Below, piece after piece: positions 1-8,749 of a DNA stretch of 64,000 nt. The translations under genes were made by a program, and so were the position numbers. Where the stretch lies: contig NZ_CP102409.1 of NCBI RefSeq assembly GCF_024628725.1, positions 1,273,001 to 1,337,000 on the forward strand, read 5' to 3'. The stretch comes from Ruegeria sp. YS9 (GTDB lineage: Bacteria > Pseudomonadota > Alphaproteobacteria > Rhodobacterales > Rhodobacteraceae). Within the stretch, counting starts at the first letter, position 1. Each line of letters begins with the position of its first letter. Under the pieces are notes generated by a model, which was not told the DNA's origin, did not search any database, and was given only the letters and a program-made list of their open reading frames with translations.

Positions 1-1
1 A

Positions 2-502
2 GTCGAGTTCAAGCTGCAAGACTATCGGGATGAACGCGGGGTCTATGACGGCATAGCGTCCATCGAGATGTTTGAGGCGGTGGGTCAAAAATACTGGCCG
101 GTCTATTTCGAAACCGTTCGTGAACGGTTGAAGCCTGGCGCTCAGGCGACCTTGCAAATCATAACGGTGGGTGATCACCGCTGGGATTTTTACAAGAACG
201 GCGTTGATTTCATTCAGAAATACATCTTTCCGGGTGGGATGCTTCCGTCACCGACTATCTTGCGTCAGCAGATAGATCAGGCCGGATTGCAGGTTGTACG
301 CTCGAAAGAATTCGGGAAAAGCTATGACCTGACCCTGCGACGCTGGTATGAAACGTTCAACGACAAATGGGATCAGATCTCGGACATGGGGTTTGATGAG
401 CGTTTCCGCCGCATGTGGAATTATTATTTGACTGCATGCGGTGCGGCCTTTGACACGGGCAATTGCGATGTGACACAGATCACAATAGCAAAACCAAGTT
501 AA
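2..502 (+). CDS. cyclopropane-fatty-acyl-phospholipid synthase family methyltransferase, C-terminal part
   Basis: The frame is open from the first bases of the window, so the 5' end lies outside; 166 residues are visible. The fragment has the family signature around the bicarbonate-binding region (IEMFEAVGQKYW) and the C-terminal FPGGMLPS and RRWYETFNDKW motifs of CFA-synthase/SAM-dependent methyltransferases. These enzymes transfer a methylene or methyl group from S-adenosylmethionine to unsaturated acyl chains of membrane phospholipids. Exact substrate cannot be decided because the SAM-binding half is missing. It ends 15 bases before trgA, so the two may be co-transcribed. Confidence 0.85.
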   Translation, partial: VEFKLQDYRDERGVYDGIASIEMFEAVGQKYWPVYFETVRERLKPGAQATLQIITVGDHRWDFYKNGVDFIQKYIFPGGMLPSPTILRQQIDQAGLQVVRSKEFGKSYDLTLRRWYETFNDKWDQISDMGFDERFRRMWNYYLTACGAAFDTGNCDVTQITIAKPS

Positions 503-517
503 CCCACGGACCGTCAC

Positions 518-958
518 ATGCCCACTGCCTCGCGTCTCGTAGCCGCTGTTTGTCTCATCGTGCTGGCCTTTCTTGTTTCAAGCATGGTTATCGAAAACGG
601 CGAAGAGGGTAAGGACTATGGTTACTTCACCTATGTGAACATGGCTCTTGGTGCGATCTGTGGTTGGAAAATCATGGGCAAGCGCGCCGGGCGCGGCTGG
701 ACCGCGGGCATAAACAATGGCCTGACCGGCGTTGCCTCGCTGATATTCTGGGCACTGTTCGTGCAGGGGTGCTACCGCATGTTCGACCTTGCGATGCGCA
801 ATCGTTATGGTGGCCCGTTCGAAGCTGTGATGGCCATCTTTTCGATTGGAATCGATTATGGCAAGCAGCTGATCTATCCCGAAATTCTGGTTACGCTTGC
901 TATTGGCGCCGTTGTCGCCGGTCTGGCCACGGAACAGGCCAGCCGCAAATGGCGCTGA
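518..958 (+). CDS. trgA: TrgA family inner-membrane protein (tellurite-resistance locus)
   Basis: A 146-residue protein with about four hydrophobic segments (near residues 6-24, 37-52, 66-90 and 120-138) and a short basic tail. It resembles TrgA of the Rhodobacter sphaeroides trgAB-cysK locus, where the three genes together raise tellurite resistance; the biochemical role of TrgA is not known. The order trgA, trgB, cysK is preserved here, which is the strongest support for the name. The ATG start follows the preceding stop by 15 bases, without a strong Shine-Dalgarno sequence. Confidence 0.8.
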   Translation: MPTASRLVAAVCLIVLAFLVSSMVIENGEEGKDYGYFTYVNMALGAICGWKIMGKRAGRGWTAGINNGLTGVASLIFWALFVQGCYRMFDLAMRNRYGGPFEAVMAIFSIGIDYGKQLIYPEILVTLAIGAVVAGLATEQASRKWR

Positions 959-985
959 ACCGTTTCGTCACAAGAGAGATTGAAT

Positions 986-2101
986 TTGTCTGATTTGTTC
1001 TTCTATGGAACGCTGCGGTACCTGCCGCTGTTGCAGCGTGTCTTGGGCCGCCCGCTGAGCGAAATCACGTTTCATTCTGCCAAGCTGCGCGACCACGCGG
1101 TTCACGCGGTTCAGGGGCAGGATTTCCCTATGATCCTGTCTGCTGAAGGTGCCGTAGCCGAAGGGTTGCTGGTGCAGGGCTTGTCATCCGATGATCTGGC
1201 CAGGCTGGCCTATTACGAAGGATCCTTCGACTATGACCTGAAATCGTTGAAGGTCATTCTGGAGGATGGGGGCGAAGTACAGGCGCAGGTCTTTTTCCCG
1301 ACACCGGGCGCATGGCAACCCGGTGAGTTGTGGTCGTTGCAGGGCTGGGCGGACAAATTGGGCGAGGTTACGGCGCTCGCCGCCGAAGAAGAAATGGCCT
1401 ATTTCGGTAAAGTCGATCCCAAAACCATGGCGCGCAGCGTGCGTGCCATTCAAACCCGTGCCTGGGCTAAGATCATGGCCGGGCAACGGCGAACCGGCGA
1501 CCCGCGGAACATAGCCGAAGACGTGATCGTGCACCGTCACGAACGCGTTTACGTCGACTATTTCGGGATGGAGGAAATCGATCTTCAGTTCCGACAGCAT
1601 GACGGCAGCATGGGCCCCGTGCTGCACCGGGGCGGTTTGATGCAGGGCAGCGCCGTGTCGGTTCTGCCCTATGACCCGATCCGTGACACCGTGCTTTTGG
1701 TCGAGCAGTTCAGACCGCCGGTGTTTTTGATCAACGATCCAGAGCCCTGGCTTTGGGAGGCAGTTGCCGGGATGATCGACCCCGGCGAAACGCCTGAACA
1801 GACGGCGCATCGCGAGGCCATGGAGGAAGCAGGAGTTAGATTTGACAGGCTGGAATATGCGGGCGGCGCGTATTCCTCCAGCGGGTCGTCTACGGGTTTC
1901 ATGTATCTTTATGTTGGACTGGGCAACTTGACTCAGACAACAATCACCGGTGGCTTGGACACTGAGGGTGAAGATATCCGCAGCCGGATTCTGCCATTCG
2001 ACGAATTTATCGATATGACGGACCGCCATCTTTTCAAGGATTTGCAATTGGTGTCCCTGGCGTACTGGCTGGCCCGCCATCGGGATCGTTTACGCGCGTG
2101 A
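986..2101 (+). CDS. trgB: TrgB: gamma-glutamylcyclotransferase-like domain fused to Nudix hydrolase
   Basis: A two-domain protein of about 371 residues. Residues 1-120 carry the FFYGTLRY signature of the gamma-glutamylcyclotransferase-like fold (AIG2 type). Residues from about 180 form a Nudix domain of the ADP-ribose pyrophosphatase kind with a perfect Nudix box, including REAMEEAGV. The likely reaction is hydrolysis of a nucleoside diphosphate linked to another moiety. The start is a TTG: a TTG at 980 lies almost on top of the AAGAGAG ribosome site, whereas the TTG at 986 is correctly spaced and gives MSDLFFYGTL, so 986 is preferred. It lies in the conserved trgA-trgB-cysK order. Confidence 0.8.
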   Translation: MSDLFFYGTLRYLPLLQRVLGRPLSEITFHSAKLRDHAVHAVQGQDFPMILSAEGAVAEGLLVQGLSSDDLARLAYYEGSFDYDLKSLKVILEDGGEVQAQVFFPTPGAWQPGELWSLQGWADKLGEVTALAAEEEMAYFGKVDPKTMARSVRAIQTRAWAKIMAGQRRTGDPRNIAEDVIVHRHERVYVDYFGMEEIDLQFRQHDGSMGPVLHRGGLMQGSAVSVLPYDPIRDTVLLVEQFRPPVFLINDPEPWLWEAVAGMIDPGETPEQTAHREAMEEAGVRFDRLEYAGGAYSSSGSSTGFMYLYVGLGNLTQTTITGGLDTEGEDIRSRILPFDEFIDMTDRHLFKDLQLVSLAYWLARHRDRLRA

Positions 2102-2169
2102 CTATCTCGCTTGTGGTCGCGGCGGTGCGGCTGTAAATCTTCGAAGATACCAAATGACAAGGGGCGACC

Positions 2170-3204
2170 ATGCGCATTGCACGAGATCTTGCTGACGCAG
2201 TAGGAAAAACACCGTTGATCCGGCTGCGCCGCATCAGCGAAGAGACTGGATGCGAGATTCTTGGCAAAGCCGAGTTCATGAACCCGGGTCAGTCGGTAAA
2301 GGATCGTGCTGCTCTTTTTATCATCAAAGATGCCATCGCGCGCGGGGATCTGAAACCGGGCGGTACCATCGTGGAAGGCACTGCCGGCAATACTGGTATT
2401 GGTCTGGCTCTGGTCGGTGCGTCGATGGGATTCAAAACGGTTATCGTTATCCCCGAGACCCAGTCGGAAGAAAAGAAGGATATGCTGCGTCTGGCTGGCG
2501 CTCAGTTGGTTCAGGTGCCAGCAGCCCCGTATCGCAACCCCAACAATTTCGTGCATTATTCCCGCCGTCTGGCCGAGGAACTGGCGCAGACAGAACCCAA
2601 TGGCGCCATCTGGGCCAACCAGTTCGACAATGTGGCGAATCGTCAGGCACATGTGGAAACCACGGGGCCCGAGATCTGGGAACAGACCGGCGGCAAGGTT
2701 GACGGGTTCGTCAGCGCGGTCGGGTCGGGTGGGACATTGGCAGGCGTGGCCCAGGTTTTGCAGCCCAAGGGCGTCAAAATCGGTCTTGCCGATCCCATGG
2801 GGGCTGGCCTGTATTCGTATTACACGACGGGTGAGATCGCGATGGAAGGTGGCTCGATCGCCGAAGGTATCGGGCAGGTGCGTATCACCAAGAACCTCGA
2901 AGGGTTTACACCGGATTTTTCTTATCAGATCACCGATAACGAAGCGCTGCCCTACATCTTTGATCTTCTGCGTGAGGAGGGCCTGGTCATGGGCGGCTCG
3001 ACCGCGATCAACATGGCAGGGGCGGTGCGCCTGGCCAAGGAAATGGGGCCCGGCCATACCATTGTGACCATCCTGTGCGATTATGGCACACGCTATCAAT
3101 CAAAGCTGTTCAACCCCGAGTTCCTGCGAGAAAAAGAGCTTCCGGTTCCGGATTGGATGACCGAGGCACCGCGCAGCATTCCCGGCGTTTTCGAGGACGT
3201 GTGA
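2170..3204 (+). CDS. cysK: cysteine synthase A (O-acetylserine sulfhydrylase)
   Basis: A 344-residue PLP enzyme that makes cysteine from O-acetylserine and sulfide. The PLP lysine is K44 in the motif NPGQSVKDRA, the phosphate loop is EGTAGNTGIG, and a glycine-rich SAVGSGGTLAG segment follows. It is slightly longer than typical CysK at the C-terminus. It is the third gene of the trgAB-cysK locus, where cysteine or sulfide metabolism contributes to tellurite handling. The ATG follows AAGGGG at good distance. The stop overlaps the start of the next gene by one base (TGATG), which suggests translational coupling. Confidence 0.93.
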   Translation: MRIARDLADAVGKTPLIRLRRISEETGCEILGKAEFMNPGQSVKDRAALFIIKDAIARGDLKPGGTIVEGTAGNTGIGLALVGASMGFKTVIVIPETQSEEKKDMLRLAGAQLVQVPAAPYRNPNNFVHYSRRLAEELAQTEPNGAIWANQFDNVANRQAHVETTGPEIWEQTGGKVDGFVSAVGSGGTLAGVAQVLQPKGVKIGLADPMGAGLYSYYTTGEIAMEGGSIAEGIGQVRITKNLEGFTPDFSYQITDNEALPYIFDLLREEGLVMGGSTAINMAGAVRLAKEMGPGHTIVTILCDYGTRYQSKLFNPEFLREKELPVPDWMTEAPRSIPGVFEDV

Positions 3205-5630
3205 TGCTTGGACAGGTCCGCCTGTTTCTGACCCTGCTATTCCTGTGCTTTGTCGGGTTTTCGAATAGCGCTGTTGCACAGCTGACGGATCGTCAAAGTG
3301 AGTATTACCAAGGCTGGGTCAAAACCGCGAGCCGGGCCGAAGCCGTCATCGAGGCGAACCGGGCGTCTGACGCTGCGCTGGAGAATTTACGTTCTGAAAT
3401 AAATGGTTACAGGGACGACTTCAATCGAGCTCGTGGTGCGAATACCGACCGTATAACGACGCTGGAAAGCCAGATAAAAGCGTTGGGGCCCAAACCTGAA
3501 GGGGACACGACTGAACCTGAAGACATAGCAAATCTTCGCGTGCATCTTGAGGAACAGCTCAACAGCCTGCGTGTTCCGCGCATCATATCCGAAGAGGCGT
3601 ATAGCCGTGCGAACGGGCTGATCAGCGAAATTGATCAGATCCTTCGCGCGCGCCAGAAAAAAGAGTTCTTTGAACAGGGCCCTTCGCCGATCAACCCGGC
3701 GTATTGGGGTCCGGCATGGGTGGATGTCAAAGAGGCCGTTCAAGGCCTGGTAAACGAAACGATCACGAATTTGCGTTCAGATGTCGTGCGCGAGCAAATT
3801 CGCGCTCGTGGGCTCGCAATCTTCATACTTCTGGTCATTTCAGCCGTGCTGCTGATCTTTGGCAAACGGTGGTCTGAACTTGGAGGCGACTATCTGAGGT
3901 TACTCGGCGGGGCCGGGACGGGGGTTTGGTCGTTCGTAATCTCACTTCTGAGAATTCTGTTGCCATGGATCGGTGTGGTGGCCGTGGTCACGGCGATCAG
4001 TCTCACAGGCGTTCCGGGTCTGCGGGGCAGCCTTTTGCTTCAGAATGTTCCGTATTGGGCGGCGATCGTGTTTTTCTATGACTGGATTGGTCGCCAGGTA
4101 TACGTGATCGGCGCGTCGCAAGGGTTCCAACGTCTGTCCGCTGCGCGCATCACTGAACTGCGCGTGTATATCGATCTGCTCGCCCTGATGCTGGTTCTGC
4201 ACGAATTGGCGTTGCTGTTCGAACGGATCGAGAACATCTCCGACGCGACCCGTGCCGTGGTCAGTTTCCCGATCATTGTCGCGACGGCTTTGTTGTTGTT
4301 GCGAGTACGTCAGATTCGAACAACCGACGGGCCTCCGGATCAAGCTGCCTCAACCCGTTCCGCGGGTTTCAGCCAACTGGTCGAGTTCCTGCGCCGGGCT
4401 TTGTTCCTGTTGGGGATCATGTCTCCCTTGCTGGCTATTTTCGGATACACCAATGCGGCCGAAGCAATCGTGTTTCCTGCCGTCAAGACATTGGTGCTGA
4501 TAGGGGCCTTGGTCATCCTGCAACGGTTCATCAGTCAGATTTACGGCTGGGTCACCGGGCAGGGCGAAGCCGCGGGGGATTCGCTTTTTTCCGTACTGGT
4601 TGGGTTTGCATTGGCCATCTTGGCGCTTCCCATTCTGGCGATCTATTGGGGTGCGCGGGAAACCGATCTGCTGGAAGCATGGTCGCGCCTGCTGCTTGGT
4701 TTTGATATCGGTGGCGTCACAATTTCGCCCAGCAACTTTCTGACCTTTGTTGCCGTGTTTGCAATCGGTTATACGCTGACGCGTCTGTTGCAAAGCGGGC
4801 TGCGCAATTCGCTTCTGCCGAAAACCAACATAGATCCGGGTGGCCAAAACGCGATTGTCGCGGGTTCGGGATACGTTGGCATATTCCTTGCCGCGTTGGT
4901 GGCAATCATGGTGGCTGGTTTTGATCTGTCATCGCTGGCGATCGTCGCTGGCGCGCTGTCTGTTGGCATCGGCTTTGGTTTGCAGACAATCGTGTCGAAC
5001 TTCGTTTCTGGCATCATCCTTTTGGTCGAGCGTCCGATTTCCAAGGGGGATTGGATCGATGTGAATGGCATGATGGGATATGTTAAGGACATTTCAGTTC
5101 GTTCGACCCGGGTCGAGACGTTCGACAGGACGGATGTTATCGTTCCGAACTCTGACCTGATCAGCGGTGTCGTAACGAACTATACCCGCGGCAATACGAT
5201 CGGGCGGGTGATCGTTCCGGTGGGTGTTGCATACGGAACTGATACGCGTCTGGTAGAAACCATTCTGGGCGAAATTGCCAACAACCATCCGATGGTTTTG
5301 GCCAACCCGGCGCCAAGCGTTGTGTTCCAGGGGTTCGGAGCAGACTCTTTGGACTTTGAAATACGGGCGATCCTGCGGGACGTGAACTGGGTTCTGTCGG
5401 TGAAATCCGACATGAACCATGAAATCAACCGCAGATTCTCGGAGGCGGGGATCGAGATCCCGTTCGCACAACGTGATGTCTGGTTGCGAAATCCCGAAAC
5501 CCTGCGGGCCTCTGACCCAAGCAAGCAGGACGCTTCCATATCTGAGCAGGATGAGCCACGCAAAGTCGCAGAAGCTCCGGCGGATTTGACCGAGGCGGAT
5601 ATGGACTCGGATTCGGGTGATGAGGTTTGA
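3204..5630 (+). CDS. mechanosensitive channel, MscS family, with DUF3772-type N-terminal domain
   Basis: An 808-residue inner-membrane protein. The start at 3204 overlaps the cysK stop and gives a clear signal peptide (LFLTLLFLCFVGFS, cleavage after AVA-Q); upstream in-frame codons lie inside cysK. Residues 25-190 form a charged periplasmic domain. About ten membrane segments follow, then the MscS pore helix and beta domain (ALSVGIGFGLQTIVSNFVSG, then VERPISKGDWI). The C-terminal end is acidic and soluble. Such large MscS/MscK-type channels release solutes on hypo-osmotic shock. Placement behind cysK is not informative about its trigger. Confidence 0.88.
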   Translation: MLGQVRLFLTLLFLCFVGFSNSAVAQLTDRQSEYYQGWVKTASRAEAVIEANRASDAALENLRSEINGYRDDFNRARGANTDRITTLESQIKALGPKPEGDTTEPEDIANLRVHLEEQLNSLRVPRIISEEAYSRANGLISEIDQILRARQKKEFFEQGPSPINPAYWGPAWVDVKEAVQGLVNETITNLRSDVVREQIRARGLAIFILLVISAVLLIFGKRWSELGGDYLRLLGGAGTGVWSFVISLLRILLPWIGVVAVVTAISLTGVPGLRGSLLLQNVPYWAAIVFFYDWIGRQVYVIGASQGFQRLSAARITELRVYIDLLALMLVLHELALLFERIENISDATRAVVSFPIIVATALLLLRVRQIRTTDGPPDQAASTRSAGFSQLVEFLRRALFLLGIMSPLLAIFGYTNAAEAIVFPAVKTLVLIGALVILQRFISQIYGWVTGQGEAAGDSLFSVLVGFALAILALPILAIYWGARETDLLEAWSRLLLGFDIGGVTISPSNFLTFVAVFAIGYTLTRLLQSGLRNSLLPKTNIDPGGQNAIVAGSGYVGIFLAALVAIMVAGFDLSSLAIVAGALSVGIGFGLQTIVSNFVSGIILLVERPISKGDWIDVNGMMGYVKDISVRSTRVETFDRTDVIVPNSDLISGVVTNYTRGNTIGRVIVPVGVAYGTDTRLVETILGEIANNHPMVLANPAPSVVFQGFGADSLDFEIRAILRDVNWVLSVKSDMNHEINRRFSEAGIEIPFAQRDVWLRNPETLRASDPSKQDASISEQDEPRKVAEAPADLTEADMDSDSGDEV

Positions 5631-5764
5631 GCGACCAGATCCCAGCATGCGTCGGCCTCTTGTCATCCCTCTGTGGGTGTACAGAATTATTTAAGCCATT
5701 CCCCTGAATTCGCAGAATTGGGGCCTTGCAAATCCGATTGCATTCGTCCAAATATCGCCGGCAC

Positions 5765-5854
5765 GGAGAGGTGGCCGAGTGGTCGAAGGCGCACGCCTGG
5801 AAAGTGTGTAGGCGGGAAACCGTCTCCAGGGTTCGAATCCCTGTCTCTCCGCCA
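5765..5854 (+). tRNA. tRNA-Ser (anticodon GGA)
   Basis: A 90-base class II tRNA. The acceptor arm GGAGAGG pairs with the 3' CTCTCC, discriminator G, and CCA is encoded. The anticodon stem CACGC/GTGTG closes the loop CTGGAAA, placing GGA at 5799-5801. A long variable arm and the T-loop GTTCGAATC are visible. GGA reads UCC and UCU serine codons. The 3' end borders a low-coding stretch with a possible recombinase remnant, a common arrangement for tRNA-targeted integration. Confidence 0.96.
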
Positions 5855-5923
5855 TTCCAAAGTGAATCAGGGAACTGCTGAGCGCTCGACTTGTCGAGCA
5901 ACCACTGCCGTTTCTATCCTAGC

Positions 5924-6154
5924 TCACCGCCCCGTTATGCGTACCAGGTCATCGCCGACTTCGATGGCGTCCATGAAGCGCCGGAGATAGCCCCGTTTGT
6001 ATCTTTGGACTGTCTCTCCTGCATTGGCGGGAATGCGTATGCCGTATTTGGAACCCATCATAAGATGGTCTGTTCGAATGGGTTTAAGATCGCCGTACGG
6101 GTGCTTCGAAACCCGCTCCGAAACCACAAGGCCTTGCATCATAACGAGCTGGGC
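5924..6154 (-). pseudogene. possible remnant of a serine recombinase C-terminus
   Basis: Between the tRNA and the aldehyde dehydrogenase (5855-6223) no intact gene is visible. The minus strand holds a short frame of about 76 codons without a convincing start. Its end, YLRRFMDAIEVGDDLVRITG, resembles the coiled-coil/beta C-terminus of large serine recombinases (pattern YLR..I..VEV.DD.IRI.G). No resolvase or DNA-binding domain precedes it, so if the match is right it is a decayed piece. Amino-acid composition looks protein-like, but the call rests on a short recalled motif. Confidence 0.35.
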
Positions 6155-6223
6155 TCAGAGAGCTTGGTGCGATGGACAAGCGCAAGACCTGCGCTTTCAA
6201 AAGGACACTGAAACAAACTCTTG

Positions 6224-7705
6224 TCAGCGTATGACGAACGGGTTCGACATTGGCTGCTCTGACGTATTCAGCCAGACGGTTTTGGTCCTTGTGTAATCGT
6301 GAATGGCCTCGATTCCCGCTTCCCTGCCATAGCCGGATTGATTGTATCCACCAAACGGAGCAATCGGGGACACTGCGCGGTATGTGTTGATCCAACAAAT
6401 TCCCGATTTCAGGCGGGATGAAACCCGATGGGCGCGGGCGACATTTTCAGTGAAAACGCCGGATCCAAGCCCGAACTGCGAGTCGTTGGCCAATGTGATC
6501 GCTTCCTCTTCCGTATCGAATGGCAGCAGAGACATCACGGGGCCGAACATTTCGACCTTCAGCGTCTCTGTCTCTGCGCTCGTGCATTCCACCAGCGTAG
6601 GGGCCATGAAGTTGCCCGGCCGGTCCATAGGTTTTCCCCCGAAGCGGATGCGTGCGCCTTGTTCTGTGGCTTTCGCCAAAGTCGCCTGAATTCTTTCCAC
6701 CTGATCAGTGGTGCAGAGCGGGCCAATATGGGTGGCCGTTTCCAATGGATCTCCGATTGCGATGCCCTTCATCTTCTCTTCGATCTTGTCAACAAGCGCT
6801 TCCAGTACTGGGCGATGTATCAATCCGCGCGAGCCGGCCACGCAGCTTTGACCCGAGGCGCCGAAGTTTCCCGCAATCAAACCATTGGCGGCGCCATCCA
6901 GATTGGCATCATCAAAAACGATGATCGGGGATTTCCCGCCCAGTTCCAATGTGGTCACCGCAAAGTTCTCAGCCGAATTGCGCACGACATGGCGCGCTGT
7001 TTCCGGGCCGCCGGTGAATGCGATCCGGTCCACGTCCGGGTGCCGGGTAAGCGGGATGGCGCAGTTTTCGGCATCCCCCGTAATGACAGAGACAACACCG
7101 GGCGGAAAGCCAGCTTCATCGATCAGCCGTGCGAATTCCAGCATCGGAGCGGGCGCAATTTCAGAGGCCTTCAACACGACCGAACATCCTGCCGCCATCG
7201 CGGGGCCAAGCTTGGTTGCGGTCAGGAACATCTGTGCGTTCCAGGGGACGATAGCGACCACCACGCCAATCGGTTCGCGCTTGGTAAAGACGTGCATGTC
7301 CGGTTTGTCGATCGGAAGAACCGCTCCTTCGATCTTGTCCGCGAGCCCTGCATAATATCGATAATAGTCACCGACATAGGCTGTCTGGCTTGCGGTTTCG
7401 GCAAGCAGCTTGCCGCTGTCTGTGGTCTCAAGCTGGCCCAGATGACTGGCGTTTTCCTCGATCAGTTCCGCAAGTTTGAACAACAGTTTGCCGCGTGCGG
7501 TTTGCGTCATGTCGCGCCACGCGGGATCATCAAGTGACCGACGCGCCGCGGACACGGCGCGGTTCACGTCTTCGGGTGCGGCACAGGCGAAACTGGACCA
7601 GTCTTGGCCCGTCGCCGGGTTTTGCGAATGCATCACTTGCCCGCGTGCCCCTTCGGTCCACGCACCGTCGATGTAAAGCTGGAAATGTGGTTTCTGATGC
7701 ATCAT
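6224..7705 (-). CDS. NAD(P)-dependent aldehyde dehydrogenase (TgnC-like position)
   Basis: A 493-residue ALDH-superfamily enzyme with N156 (PWNAQ), general base E254 (TLELGGKSP) and nucleophile C288 (GQSCVAG). It oxidises an aldehyde to the acid. It is the last gene of a five-gene minus-strand operon, 6 bases after the luciferase-like monooxygenase gene. In the Acinetobacter trigonelline pathway an ALDH (TgnC) oxidises the semialdehyde left by pyridine-ring cleavage, and the gene mix here matches that pathway. Substrate is inferred from context only; a betaine-aldehyde or DoeC-type role is an alternative. Confidence 0.88.
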   Translation of the reverse strand: MMHQKPHFQLYIDGAWTEGARGQVMHSQNPATGQDWSSFACAAPEDVNRAVSAARRSLDDPAWRDMTQTARGKLLFKLAELIEENASHLGQLETTDSGKLLAETASQTAYVGDYYRYYAGLADKIEGAVLPIDKPDMHVFTKREPIGVVVAIVPWNAQMFLTATKLGPAMAAGCSVVLKASEIAPAPMLEFARLIDEAGFPPGVVSVITGDAENCAIPLTRHPDVDRIAFTGGPETARHVVRNSAENFAVTTLELGGKSPIIVFDDANLDGAANGLIAGNFGASGQSCVAGSRGLIHRPVLEALVDKIEEKMKGIAIGDPLETATHIGPLCTTDQVERIQATLAKATEQGARIRFGGKPMDRPGNFMAPTLVECTSAETETLKVEMFGPVMSLLPFDTEEEAITLANDSQFGLGSGVFTENVARAHRVSSRLKSGICWINTYRAVSPIAPFGGYNQSGYGREAGIEAIHDYTRTKTVWLNTSEQPMSNPFVIR

Positions 7706-7711
7706 CGATCC

Positions 7712-8746
7712 TCACTGAAACTTTGGCATGACGTCGTCGATGAAACGGGCCAGCGATGCGCGTTTGCGTTCGAAACTCATACCGCTGTCTATCCAGAACG
7801 AATACTCATCATAGCCCAGATCTTCATAACGTTTCAGACGTTCCGTGACACCCTCTGCGGTTCCGATAGTCAGATCGCGCGCCAGGTTTTCCGGGGCCAT
7901 CATCGTATTGGCCGCCATCTCTTCGTCGGTCAGCTTCTGGATCAAGCCCTGCCGGACCGGCCGCTTGTTTTGAAACCAGGCCCCGAAGTAGTTGTAGAAG
8001 CAAGACAATTCCCGAGCGGCCCGATCCAGATCAGCATCGTCATTGCCAACATAGGTGTGGTGCAGAAGCATGATCTTGGGGCGCGGCCCGTCATAGTTTG
8101 AGCAGGCATCCTCAAAGCGGCCCATCAGCGTTTCAATCTCGTGCATGCCCTGCCAAAGCGGTGTGACCTGAATGTTAAAGCCGTTCTGCACACCGAATTC
8201 ATGACTGTTCGGATCCCGCGCCGCGATCCAGATGGGCGGCCCTCCGGGTTGCACCGGCTTGGGGGCCGAGGTGGTGGCAGGGAACTTGAAGAACTCTCCA
8301 TCATGGGCACAGTCACCCTCCCACAGCCGGGGCAAAAGCGGCGCGATTTCTCGCATGCGCTGGCCAGCATCCCATGCATCCATTCCCGGCATCATCCGTT
8401 CATATTCATACGAATAGGCGCCGCGGGCGATGCCCAGCTCGATACGGCCGCCTGTCATCAGGTCCGCGGCAGCCGTTTCGCCCGCCAGTTTGATCGGATG
8501 CCAGAACGGTGCAACCACTGTACCGGTGCCAAGCCGCACATTCTTGGTGTGATGTGCGATATCTACCAAAGACATCAGAGGGTTGGGCGCGATCGTAAAG
8601 TCCATCCCGTGGTGCTCACCGGTCCAGACGGCACGCATTCCCGCCTCATCGGCCATTTTACACAGCGCGATGAATTCTTCATACAGCTTCTCATGGGGTT
8701 GATCGGGGCTCAGCCGCTCCATGTGTGCAAAAAGGGAAAACTCCAT
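7712..8746 (-). CDS. LLM-class flavin-dependent monooxygenase (TgnA-like)
   Basis: A 344-residue bacterial-luciferase-like TIM-barrel oxygenase (motifs AVWTGEHHG, GTGTVVAPFWHPIKLAGE, RIELGIARGAYSYE). Members use reduced FMN delivered by a partner reductase to insert oxygen into a substrate. The reductase gene lies 3 bases upstream and the two are almost certainly co-translated; an AAAGGA site precedes the ATG. Together with the reductase, hydrolase and ALDH it matches the two-component system TgnA/TgnB that opens the ring of trigonelline. The actual ring substrate (trigonelline, homarine or another N-heterocycle) is inference. Confidence 0.87.
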   Translation of the reverse strand: MEFSLFAHMERLSPDQPHEKLYEEFIALCKMADEAGMRAVWTGEHHGMDFTIAPNPLMSLVDIAHHTKNVRLGTGTVVAPFWHPIKLAGETAAADLMTGGRIELGIARGAYSYEYERMMPGMDAWDAGQRMREIAPLLPRLWEGDCAHDGEFFKFPATTSAPKPVQPGGPPIWIAARDPNSHEFGVQNGFNIQVTPLWQGMHEIETLMGRFEDACSNYDGPRPKIMLLHHTYVGNDDADLDRAARELSCFYNYFGAWFQNKRPVRQGLIQKLTDEEMAANTMMAPENLARDLTIGTAEGVTERLKRYEDLGYDEYSFWIDSGMSFERKRASLARFIDDVMPKFQ

Positions 8747-8749
8747 CCA

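Noticed and set aside
5865..5900. Hairpin GCTCGAC/GTCGAGC after the tRNA as an attachment site
   Set aside because: It is a short perfect repeat without a T-run and no matching copy of the tRNA 3' end was found in the window, so neither terminator nor att site can be claimed.
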